This document shows, in pieces, positions 13,241-20,720 of a DNA stretch of 20,720 nucleotides. Both the position numbers and the translations under genes were made by a program. The notes under the pieces were generated by a model, which was not told the DNA's origin, made no database searches, and saw only the letters and a program-made list of their open reading frames with translations. Source of the stretch: a virus. The DNA lies in the IMG/VR virus record IMGVR_UViG_3300020472_000212, positions 1 through 20,720 of that record. One strand, 5' to 3'. Within the stretch, counting starts at the first letter, position 1, and every line of letters begins with the position of its first letter.

Positions 13241-16200
13241 TTATCTTTGTCTATTGTATAACGATCTTCCTATTTTAGTAGCTTCAGCATAAGAAGGAGC
13301 ACCCTCTTCTCCTATAGTTCTAGGAATGTATCCAATATCTGTTCCATATTGAGTGATAAGTGCTTTTTTCTCTCTGTCTACAAAGTATTCTAAAGCAAGA
13401 GTCTTAGCTAATCTAGGTAATCGCATCCATTTTACTTTATCAAATATATCAATTTCATCTTTTGGTTTATGTACTTTATACATATTTTCTGCTCTATCTT
13501 TAGCTACTATTCTAGCATCAGCTAATAACCCCATTAAATGTGTTTCTTTTTGTGCATCTGTTTTTTCTTTGTAGGCAGATGTTTTTATTACATCTGCTAA
13601 ACGTGTTTCTATATATTTTCCTAGTTCTCTTTTTACTAATGAGTCTACTCTTCTATCACCTGAAGGGTATAAAACTTCCCAACTCTCAAAACCAAACTTT
13701 AAAAGTTCTCTTTCTATAGGACTAGCAGCTTCTTTTGTTTTAAACCCAAAAAAGGAAAGTATTGGTCCTTCTGTTAATATTGTTCCACTTTTTACTGGAG
13801 ATTTAAATTCAGGCAATGACTCTTTACTAAAATCTCTACTTATACTATTTAATATAGGTATATTAGGAAACAGTCTTTCAAAATTAGGTATATTCTTTTT
13901 TGCCTGATTAAAAAAAGCTTCTTTACCTCTATTTATAGTTCCTGAACTAAATAACTGTTTACTGTCTCTAATCTTAGATGCTTCATCATCCCACATCGCA
14001 GTTATTTGATTTAAACCACCCAAATATAAATTGTTTGTATAACCACCTGTTAACTCTCCTAACCATGTTCCTACTGCTTCAGCTGCTTTTTCTTGGGTTA
14101 TTTGATCTAAATATAGATCATCTCCTTCAGAAAGTCCACCTAATATTCCTGATGACGAAATAGAATTAAATAAACCTTCTAAAACATGATTTGACACACC
14201 TACTCTAAAACTAGACCCAGTAAAGCCTTCTAGCAAAGTTCTTTTTTCTATTTTTGAAGCTTTACCATTAGCTAGTTTGTACATTAAATCTCCTGCTAAC
14301 ATATAGGGTGCGACAGGAAACATAGGTCGCATATCCATTGTTCTATTAGAAGACAGTTTTACATTATACCAATTAGTATCTTGATTTCTTTTCCTATATT
14401 CATAGGATGCCCATAACATACCACCACCAACTATACTTTTTGATACACTTTCATTAAACTCTTGTAATTCTCTAGCTGTTAAATCTTTAGATTGTGTAAG
14501 AATTTTTCCTAACACATTTGACCTTTTCATAGCAAAGTAGCCAATATTTAAAGGTGAATACTTTAATTGAAAAGCTATGGCATTTGTCATAAATCTAGCA
14601 AACGGAAATACAGCAGTACCTACAAATGGTGTTTGTTCTATTGCTCTTACAAAATAGTGTGCTAGTGGGCTATCTTTTATTTTTGGAGAGTATGCAAATG
14701 TAGCTTTTAAGGCATCGTCAACTCCTCGTTGTAATATATCTAAAGGAACAGAAGTATCATCCATTAAGCTCGTACTCTTATGCTCACCCAAAAATGACTT
14801 TTGTTTTGTGCCTTTAATGTTTAAAGTCTGTTTTGTCCTTCGCATTGCTTTATCAACAGAAGCCATAAAAAAAGCTCTCCTAAAAAAACTATCCTGTAAC
14901 AGGTTTAAAACATTTGCTTGTTTACTTATCCACCACATTTGATCTGCATCACCTGCTTCTTGTAGTGTTCTAAATAACTGCTTTAATAATTTAGGATCAT
15001 TAGCTAATAATAATTTTGCAGCATCTCCTGATAAACCCTGTTCACTTAAATATGCTATAAGACCAAAACTATCACGAGTTGCATCAACAAGACCTGTTCT
15101 AAAAGCTGTCCAGCTTCCTGAACCATTTACTAGTGCTTTTATAGATTTACCACCATAATGTAAGGCAGCTTCCATCATATCTGCTCCTGTTTGTATCCCT
15201 ACTACAGATGCTCCTGTATAAGCATTTCTAACAGTAGTAGATACTTTTGAAACCATTAAAGCTCGTCTGTTTTTATCGGCTGCATGAAATGCCCTCTTAA
15301 ACCACCATTGCCCTTCTACGGATTCTCCTTGCGACTTATATAATTTTTTGGCAGCTTCCGTAAATTCAGGATCAATTCTTTTAATTTTGTTTACTACTTT
15401 TGCAACTTGACTATAGAGGTTTAATGTTTGACCTGCCTTAGTAGCAGATGCCCTAGACATTGAAGCAAATTGATCTAAAGTTAAATTATGCTTTATTAAA
15501 ACATCTTTAATTACTTTTTCATCATTAAAAAATTCTTCAGGGTCTTTTCTATTCATCTCCATAAAAAATTTAGATATATACGTGGATATTTTTTCAGGTA
15601 CTTCTTTAGTTTTACCTGTTTTGGGGTTGGTAACTATTTCCATTTCTCTTAAAAAAACATCCTTTTCTCCAGAAGCTGCTCTAAATTCTTGTTTTTTCAT
15701 TAAGTCTTGAACAGCATCAAACATTTGTTTTGCTAAAGATATTTTTGTTATTGGTTCTACACTTGAAGATTCAGGTGCAGCGTCTTTTAACTCTTTCATG
15801 CCCTTTTTAATTAACTCTTTTTCTGTTGGTGTAGCTGTTCCGTTAGCCTGTTTACCTAATGCATCAACTAAATCAGCAAATTCTGAGCCTGTTAGCTTAC
15901 TTATATCATTTCCTGATGCACCATTCATTACATCAAAATGTGCAATATCTTCTATTTCATTTTTATTTCTAAGTTTTACATAATCAACATCTAGATATTT
16001 TCCTGCAATACCACCCAATGCTCCACCAAAAGCAGAACCTATTGCTCCTGATATAGCCACTTGTCCATAGGAAACTTTATCTTGTATTTCACCAGCTACT
16101 TTGGCTTTTTGTACAATTAAATCTTGTGCCGCTGATTCAGTACCTGCTGTGAGACCACCTCCTAAAGCTCCAGCAGCTACTTTATTTTTAGGTATAAAAG

Positions 16201-16789
16201 ACATTATACCTTTTTGTGTTCCTTTTGTAATAGCCTTACCTGCAATGAGTTTACCTATCCCTAAAGTAAAAAGATTTATAGGATCACTAGCAACATCAAA
16301 AATAACAGATCGCATACCACCTCTTTCCCAAAAACCAATTTCTCCTTCTTCCTTCTGTCTAAACGGATTCCAAACTCTTTTATCTTTTAGTTCGTCATAC
16401 ACTTCATATATTTCGCCAAAATTTTTTCTTTGTTTTTCATTAGCACCACGTAAATAATTTATAGATAGTACCCCACCACCACTATTGTTTTCTAATGTAG
16501 ACATATCATCCATAAATCTTTTTATATAGTCTTTATTTGACTCACCTTCATAGGGTAAACCATGATAGTCACCATATCTATCTTCACCATATAGTTTAAG
16601 CTTATCAATAAAATTATTATTATTTGCATAATACTCTAAAGGATTACTTTTTTCTCCTGTAGTAAGTGTTTTAGGCTTAAATACTGCTTGTGTTTGGTTA
16701 AATGTAGATTTGTTTTTTTGTTGATTTACAAATTCATCTAACTCATCATCTAATTTTTTAAGTTCTTTGTCACTTAATAGTCCAGTCAT
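13241..16789 (-). CDS. giant virion protein, probable internal/ejection protein (1182 aa)
   Basis: The largest gene in the window. The ATG at 16789 has AAGGA upstream, in the end of the preceding gene. The N-terminal 140 residues are hydrophilic. Two Gly/Ala-rich, weakly hydrophobic stretches follow (residues about 204-217 and 241-263, the latter with AISGAIGSAFGGALGG), which could insert into or cross the host membrane. The remainder is mainly helical. I see no lysozyme or transglycosylase signature such as that at the N-terminus of T7 gp16. Size, position at the end of the structural arm, and helical composition resemble the large internal core proteins that podoviruses eject with DNA. The function is inferred from this alone. 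Confidence 0.72.
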   Translation of the reverse strand: MTGLLSDKELKKLDDELDEFVNQQKNKSTFNQTQAVFKPKTLTTGEKSNPLEYYANNNNFIDKLKLYGEDRYGDYHGLPYEGESNKDYIKRFMDDMSTLENNSGGGVLSINYLRGANEKQRKNFGEIYEVYDELKDKRVWNPFRQKEEGEIGFWERGGMRSVIFDVASDPINLFTLGIGKLIAGKAITKGTQKGIMSFIPKNKVAAGALGGGLTAGTESAAQDLIVQKAKVAGEIQDKVSYGQVAISGAIGSAFGGALGGIAGKYLDVDYVKLRNKNEIEDIAHFDVMNGASGNDISKLTGSEFADLVDALGKQANGTATPTEKELIKKGMKELKDAAPESSSVEPITKISLAKQMFDAVQDLMKKQEFRAASGEKDVFLREMEIVTNPKTGKTKEVPEKISTYISKFFMEMNRKDPEEFFNDEKVIKDVLIKHNLTLDQFASMSRASATKAGQTLNLYSQVAKVVNKIKRIDPEFTEAAKKLYKSQGESVEGQWWFKRAFHAADKNRRALMVSKVSTTVRNAYTGASVVGIQTGADMMEAALHYGGKSIKALVNGSGSWTAFRTGLVDATRDSFGLIAYLSEQGLSGDAAKLLLANDPKLLKQLFRTLQEAGDADQMWWISKQANVLNLLQDSFFRRAFFMASVDKAMRRTKQTLNIKGTKQKSFLGEHKSTSLMDDTSVPLDILQRGVDDALKATFAYSPKIKDSPLAHYFVRAIEQTPFVGTAVFPFARFMTNAIAFQLKYSPLNIGYFAMKRSNVLGKILTQSKDLTARELQEFNESVSKSIVGGGMLWASYEYRKRNQDTNWYNVKLSSNRTMDMRPMFPVAPYMLAGDLMYKLANGKASKIEKRTLLEGFTGSSFRVGVSNHVLEGLFNSISSSGILGGLSEGDDLYLDQITQEKAAEAVGTWLGELTGGYTNNLYLGGLNQITAMWDDEASKIRDSKQLFSSGTINRGKEAFFNQAKKNIPNFERLFPNIPILNSISRDFSKESLPEFKSPVKSGTILTEGPILSFFGFKTKEAASPIERELLKFGFESWEVLYPSGDRRVDSLVKRELGKYIETRLADVIKTSAYKEKTDAQKETHLMGLLADARIVAKDRAENMYKVHKPKDEIDIFDKVKWMRLPRLAKTLALEYFVDREKKALITQYGTDIGYIPRTIGEEGAPSYAEATKIGRSLYNRQR

Positions 16790-16790
16790 T

Positions 16791-18902
16791 TTAATTCCTT
16801 ATTATATCTAGTGCATCATTATATATTTTTAATTGTAGCTGTTTAATAGCTATTTGATTTACGTTATTAAGGGGTAAACCTTTTTGGTTATATTGGCTAA
16901 TATCTAGTAAATTTATAGTCATATTGCCAACATTATAATTTTTTGCCGCTTCTGTAAGTGAAGCTATATCATTTTTGTATTTACCCTTATCCATTTGACC
17001 CATCTTCTGTAGAACAGACACAAGCCCTCCTGCATTTATAGAGCTTAAAGAATGAGAAAATTTTACAGGTGGTAGGTTACTTACTTGCGTGTGGTTATAA
17101 GTAAAGTCTTCTTTTGTAAGATGATCTACTATATTTCTTATAACAGATTTATCCACAGAAAATTTTGACAATGCCCTAATTGTTCTATTCCATTGGTTCT
17201 GTCCTGCTTGGCTATTAAATAAATCTGTAACTCCTTGTATAGCATCATCATCAAATTTAGTATTTACACTAAAATCATATGCTGGAGCAGTAGGTGCAGC
17301 TTTAGATGGAATTTCTAATACTGATTGCAAATAAGTAGCACTATTTTTATCTGTATCTATAAGTTTCTTTTCACTATCTCCTGTGAATCTAAAAAAAGCG
17401 TCATTAGCAAATGTTGCAGCATTTACCATCGCTTGTTCTGCTGAAGCAACTCCCATCATTTGAAATCCTTTTAATGTTGTTGCAGTTGAATTAAAAGTTT
17501 GCAATGTTATTTCTGCTATTTGTCTATTTCTTTCTATAATTTCAGCAGAAGACATATTTGTGTCTGCAGCAAGATTAGTAAATTGAAAAACTCCATTTTC
17601 TATTTCCGTATAGGATACTTTATCATTTAAAGTAGGAGTTGAATTTATATTTACAGATAAATTTTTATGAAACATATCATTAAATGTTTTAAAGTATTTA
17701 ACTTTATCTGTATCTGTTGCATCTGCTTTAGCAGATAGCTTAGCAAGTTCTGTTCCTAGTATACCATTATGTAGTGCATTTAATTTGTTGTATCTAGCTA
17801 AATCATCAGCATCTGTTATATTACCTGTAAATCTATTTTGTGTATCAACATATTTAGATGTTATTTGTGCCATTTTAGTAGATAACAAACCTAATTGCGT
17901 ATTTGGATCATATATACCAGAATCATTTAAAGCTTTTTGATAGGTAAAAGTATTCATGTCTTTATACCATTTGTCCGTTTTATGTTTATCTTGCATTTTC
18001 ATATCTTTTAATTCTAATTGATTTATTAGTGTTTTCATATGGTCGTTAACTAATCCTACTTCTCCTCGTTTCATAGCAAAATTTGCAGCCATAATTCTAT
18101 CAGAAAGAGTACTAGAAGCGTATACATTTTCTACTTTTAAACCTGCTGTTCTTACTTGTGTTAACGCTGTTCCAGCTAGTGTTGATGCTATCTGTGCTTC
18201 TGTTTCAGGATCGGACACAGATAATGTAAACTCATAAGGAGTTTGCCCAGCTACTAAAGTGTTATCTAATTCTGTTCCACCTAATGCTGAATAGGTTTGA
18301 GCAAATTTATCTTCAGCGTATCCCTGTGGAGCATCCCCATAAAAACCACCTAGTATACTCATTCCTGCTTGTAATGTTGAAGCTCTATCATCTAAATTAG
18401 GATTATTTTTAATAGCATAATTTTTTGCTAGTGCTACTAAATCTCTTCCTACTATAGGCATTTTATCTCCTCCCTCTCTAATTTTAAAATTTGTAGCTAA
18501 AAAAGCATTTCTATTTCTTCCATTAAAGCCAGCACCATTGTAATCAAAACCTGTAACATCACCATTATTATTTTTCATATAACTAGTTTTTGCATATAAT
18601 TGATCGTTTTTTAATTGTTCAGCAAATAAATCAGCTTGTTCTAAACCACCTGCTAATACAGATTCGGCTTGTCCTACATTTAAACCTAGCGATATTAAAA
18701 ATCTAGCTTTTTTTTCATATTCATTTTTAGATTTTATTCTATTCATTCTAGTTTCTCTAGATGAGGTAGCAGCTTGTTGTGCTCCTGCAACTAGAATTTT
18801 ATCTAATTCGTCTTTCTGAGAACGTAAATTTCGTGCTACTGTTGGTGCAAGACCACCACCTTTTCCATCTCCACCTATAAATGATCCCCATAAAAATGCC
18901 AT
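16791..18902 (-). CDS. large virion protein of unknown function, probable internal virion protein (703 aa)
   Basis: The ATG at 18902 has AGAGGAAC about nine bases upstream and overlaps the previous gene's stop by one base. The product begins MAFLWGSFIGGDGKGGG, followed by a helical charged region (residues 25-95) and a long body rich in Asn, Thr, Ala and Asp with many predicted helices. It has no signal peptide, no membrane segment and no motif I recognise. It lies between a 167-residue protein and the 1182-residue giant, in the position where T7-like phages encode internal core proteins (gp14-gp16). The order supports the same role but the sequence does not prove it. Confidence 0.68.
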   Translation of the reverse strand: MAFLWGSFIGGDGKGGGLAPTVARNLRSQKDELDKILVAGAQQAATSSRETRMNRIKSKNEYEKKARFLISLGLNVGQAESVLAGGLEQADLFAEQLKNDQLYAKTSYMKNNNGDVTGFDYNGAGFNGRNRNAFLATNFKIREGGDKMPIVGRDLVALAKNYAIKNNPNLDDRASTLQAGMSILGGFYGDAPQGYAEDKFAQTYSALGGTELDNTLVAGQTPYEFTLSVSDPETEAQIASTLAGTALTQVRTAGLKVENVYASSTLSDRIMAANFAMKRGEVGLVNDHMKTLINQLELKDMKMQDKHKTDKWYKDMNTFTYQKALNDSGIYDPNTQLGLLSTKMAQITSKYVDTQNRFTGNITDADDLARYNKLNALHNGILGTELAKLSAKADATDTDKVKYFKTFNDMFHKNLSVNINSTPTLNDKVSYTEIENGVFQFTNLAADTNMSSAEIIERNRQIAEITLQTFNSTATTLKGFQMMGVASAEQAMVNAATFANDAFFRFTGDSEKKLIDTDKNSATYLQSVLEIPSKAAPTAPAYDFSVNTKFDDDAIQGVTDLFNSQAGQNQWNRTIRALSKFSVDKSVIRNIVDHLTKEDFTYNHTQVSNLPPVKFSHSLSSINAGGLVSVLQKMGQMDKGKYKNDIASLTEAAKNYNVGNMTINLLDISQYNQKGLPLNNVNQIAIKQLQLKIYNDALDIIRN

Positions 18903-19405
18903 TATACTAGTTCCTCTCTTCTACTCATAAGACCTACTGATATATTTTCTTTTACATCTTCTTCTTCTATTTCTACTTCATCTTGTAAACTACCACCTTT
19001 TTTTAAATCGGCTAAAGACCTTTCTAACATAGAAGGTGTAGGAATATCTTCATCTACCGTTTTATCGCCTAATTCGTATTTAATTTCTGCATTTTCAGCA
19101 ACACCTTTTAAAAATTCTACAATTACAGGGTTTACTAATGTCGCTACATCTATGGTATGCAACCCTTGCATAACACCACCAGTCGTTAAAGTTTCAGCTA
19201 AAACAGTTATAGGTATTTCTTTTTCCATTGCATCTACCATACCATCTATAGCTTTAGCATCTTGTAATCTAGGTATATAAAATTCTAACGCTTCTTCTAC
19301 AGTAGAATATCGTGGTGGATTAGACCAAGGTCTTGCCTGTGGTTCTGCTGTCATTCCCTGACCCGGAATTGGTCCTTTAAATTGTGGTTCTTCTAAAAAA
19401 GGCAT
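18902..19405 (-). CDS. probable virion-associated protein (167 aa)
   Basis: The ATG at 19405 is preceded by GAGGAAAG. The N-terminus is proline-rich (PIPGQGMTAEPQARPWSNPP), then comes a helical segment (TVEEALEFYIPRLQDAKAIDGMVDAM). A conserved-looking core follows, VLAETLTTGGVMQGLHTIDV with NPVIVEFLKGVAENAEI. The C-terminus is acidic. From memory, proteins with a 'PGQ.LT.EP...PWE.PP' start and a 'LTT.GVMQGLH' core occur in many marine phages, including cyanophages, usually near structural genes. Their role in the particle is not known to me. It could be an assembly factor rather than a structural subunit. Confidence 0.68.
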   Translation of the reverse strand: MPFLEEPQFKGPIPGQGMTAEPQARPWSNPPRYSTVEEALEFYIPRLQDAKAIDGMVDAMEKEIPITVLAETLTTGGVMQGLHTIDVATLVNPVIVEFLKGVAENAEIKYELGDKTVDEDIPTPSMLERSLADLKKGGSLQDEVEIEEEDVKENISVGLMSRREELV

Positions 19406-19608
19406 TATACTTTCCTCATGTTTTCTCTAATAAGTTTCATGTATCGTAATGATGCTAACTCATTTTCATTTTGATTGTCCATATTTCTGCGATTAACAAA
19501 ATTATTAGGAGTATTAGTTAACTCAGCTTCATCATTTTCCTGTTGTTTTAACATAGCATCCATTTTTTTCCACGCTATCAATGCTTGCATATCTTTATAA
19601 TCACTCAT
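19405..19608 (-). CDS. small polar protein of unknown function (67 aa)
   Basis: The ATG at 19608 is preceded by a strong GTAGGAGAAAA. The product is hydrophilic, rich in Asn, Glu, Met and Lys, with a helical start (MQALIAWKKMDAMLKQQENDE) and a helical end (ELASLRYMKLIRENMRKV) joined by an Asn-rich linker. No family is recognised. It shares one base with the following gene and is 12 bases after the preceding one, so it belongs to the structural transcript. It may be a minor virion component or assembly factor. Confidence 0.65.
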   Translation of the reverse strand: MSDYKDMQALIAWKKMDAMLKQQENDEAELTNTPNNFVNRRNMDNQNENELASLRYMKLIRENMRKV

Positions 19609-19620
19609 ATATATTTTCTC

Positions 19621-20720
19621 CTACTTTGTAATTCCAAACATACGACCCATAAAAGAACCTGCTAAAGGATTAGTCAGTATTTCACCAAATAATGTACCTA
19701 ACCCTGCAGATTGGGCTGCCGATAAATTTAAATCAGACTTATACATTTCCATTTTAGCTTCTATTTCAGCAATGGTTAATTCTTTTACTCTATCTAATCC
19801 ATTTTCACCACTTGTCCATGCATGTTCTAACATATCGCTCATATGTGTCCACATATTTGAATAAGCAGTTTTAGATATGTCAAGTAAAGATTTTGCATTA
19901 AATTCATTAGCATAGTTTGTAGCTGCCGTATCGGTTGTTGCTATTGTTTGTTTCCATTTAGCGTTAAACTGTTCAATAGCAAGTTGATTAGTTGCTTCAA
20001 ACTGTTCACGATTATTCTTCATTTGCCTATTAAATTCAGCGGCTGAGTTAATTTCTCCTGAATTAAATTGTTCCATAGTGTTTAATTGAGCCGCGTTAAA
20101 CTGTTCAATGTTACTTGTAAGACTAGCCATAAACTGCTTTGTTTGATTATCAGAAGATGCGTTAAAGTTTTTTGCCGCATTATCCTGCGATTGATCTGAT
20201 AAAAGAGTTTGTAATCTGTTCTGAGAATCTGTTATAGACGCAGCTTGTTCGCCTTTAAGATTAGCTAAATCTACTTCTAGAAAAGCTTTTGAATTTTCAA
20301 CAACTGCCTGTTGTCTATTATTTAAATTTTGAACATTGAGCGTAGACAAAGCCATTGCTTTTGTCAAAGTAGCTTTCATTTTATTAGAAGCATTTGCTAA
20401 ACCATATTCAGCATATGTTGCCGCATCTTGTTTGGCGATAGGTATAGATGCTTCCATAATAGCATTTGCAATTGCTCCACCTGCCATTGAACTTGAAGAC
20501 AATCCTCTTGATGCCATCATTGCTTGGGCAGCACGTGCTGCGGCTTGTGCATAGGGTGGGATTCTTCCCTCTTGCAAATCTTTATTCATTTCAGCTAAAC
20601 GACCTTGAACTGTTGCATTACGTGTTACTTGAGCTTGTCCGTGTTCAAAAGCCTTATTATATTCTTCCTGTTCTTCAGGTGAAAGTTTTCCTTGAGTAGC
20701 TTCTATTTTATTAATTTTAT
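19621..20720 (-). CDS. virion protein with 11-residue repeats, partial (start beyond the right edge)
   Basis: The reading frame continues without a stop from 19621 to the window edge, so the ATG at 20589 is internal and the gene starts beyond 20720. The extra upstream part is charged and helical (residues such as IEATQGKLSPEEQEEYNKAF). After it come an Ala-rich segment with RGLSSSSMAGGAIANAIMEA and then nine 11-residue repeats with a phenylalanine at position 3. The C-terminal part is helical with a Gly/Leu-rich end (GLGTLFGEILTNPLAG). I recall the 'RG.S.SSMA..A...A..E..IPIA..DA.T' block from internal virion proteins of marine podoviruses. A long rod-like or tubular element in the core or ejection machinery is plausible. 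The function is inference. Confidence 0.72.
   Translation of the reverse strand, partial: KINKIEATQGKLSPEEQEEYNKAFEHGQAQVTRNATVQGRLAEMNKDLQEGRIPPYAQAAARAAQAMMASRGLSSSSMAGGAIANAIMEASIPIAKQDAATYAEYGLANASNKMKATLTKAMALSTLNVQNLNNRQQAVVENSKAFLEVDLANLKGEQAASITDSQNRLQTLLSDQSQDNAAKNFNASSDNQTKQFMASLTSNIEQFNAAQLNTMEQFNSGEINSAAEFNRQMKNNREQFEATNQLAIEQFNAKWKQTIATTDTAATNYANEFNAKSLLDISKTAYSNMWTHMSDMLEHAWTSGENGLDRVKELTIAEIEAKMEMYKSDLNLSAAQSAGLGTLFGEILTNPLAGSFMGRMFGITK
19876..20172 (-). repeat. nine tandem 11-residue (hendecad) protein repeats
   Basis: Counting from the internal Met encoded at 20589, residues 140-238 divide into nine units of 11 residues. The third position is Phe in eight of the nine (142, 153, 164, 175, 186, 197, 208, 230; Thr at 219). 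Typical units begin EQFNA, EQFNS, AEFNR or EQFEA. Spacing is exact, with no insertion. The DNA is not a perfect tandem repeat, so the periodicity is kept at the protein level. An 11-residue period is that of a straight or right-handed helical bundle. Confidence 0.85.

Noticed and set aside
13231-13258. Hairpin at the convergent junction as a bidirectional terminator
   Set aside because: The stem is five A/T-rich pairs plus one wobble and one more pair with a 15-base loop and no clear U-run; too weak to call.
16101-16457. 118-residue open frame on the + strand inside the giant virion gene
   Set aside because: It lies fully antisense to a long coherent gene, has no ribosome binding site and its composition (Pro/Ser/Phe-rich) is that of an antisense shadow.
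1-20720. tRNA, CRISPR array, insertion sequence or long direct DNA repeats
   Set aside because: None was found by eye on either strand; the only clear repetition is the protein-level 11-residue repeat near the right edge.

Overview
The window is a tightly packed, AT-rich stretch of a tailed double-stranded DNA phage, almost certainly a marine short-tailed (podovirus-like) phage of alphaproteobacteria. The gene set (family A DNA polymerase with a DnaJ-like zinc module, separate primase and DnaB/gp4-type helicase, T7-type endonuclease I, monomeric B12-dependent ribonucleotide reductase, MazG, DUF3310) resembles, from memory, the group of SAR116 phage HMO-2011 and its relatives on SAR11 and Roseobacter hosts. 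No host gene, tRNA, rRNA, CRISPR array or insertion sequence is visible. The host assignment is inference.

Left arm (1-13239) is entirely on the + strand. It begins inside a C5 cytosine methyltransferase gene (only the C-terminus is in view), followed by a 76-residue small protein, a DUF932-like protein and a tyrosine integrase. The replication module comes next: Toprim primase, helicase, endonuclease VII, a small protein, DNA polymerase, a probable ssDNA-binding protein with an acidic tail, a Cas4/RecB-like exonuclease, a coiled-coil protein and endonuclease I. The nucleotide module follows: DUF3310 protein, an overlapping 59-residue gene, class II ribonucleotide reductase, two small proteins (one with an Rmf/CrpP-like pattern) and MazG. 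Genes touch or overlap by 1-26 bases almost throughout, and most starts have an AAAGGAG-type ribosome binding site.

Right arm (13241-20720) is entirely on the - strand and reads toward the left arm. From its upstream end it holds a partial virion protein with a perfect 11-residue phenylalanine periodicity, two small proteins, a 703-residue protein and a 1182-residue giant. These look like internal virion or DNA-ejection proteins. The two arms converge with one base between stop codons at 13240.

The most notable non-gene signal is a series of five near-identical promoters in the left arm (start points near 2510, 3251, 4896, 7232 and 10014). Each has TTGACA, exactly 17 bases, and an extended -10 (TG-N-TA), placed 27-37 bases before a start codon and buried in the end of the preceding gene. 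They suggest that host sigma-70-type RNA polymerase re-initiates at the primase, helicase, a small gene, the putative SSB and the DUF3310 gene. Other points of interest are a methyltransferase motif I stranded at the C-terminus of the first gene, two different Holliday-junction nucleases in one phage, and an integrase with no recognisable attachment site next to it.
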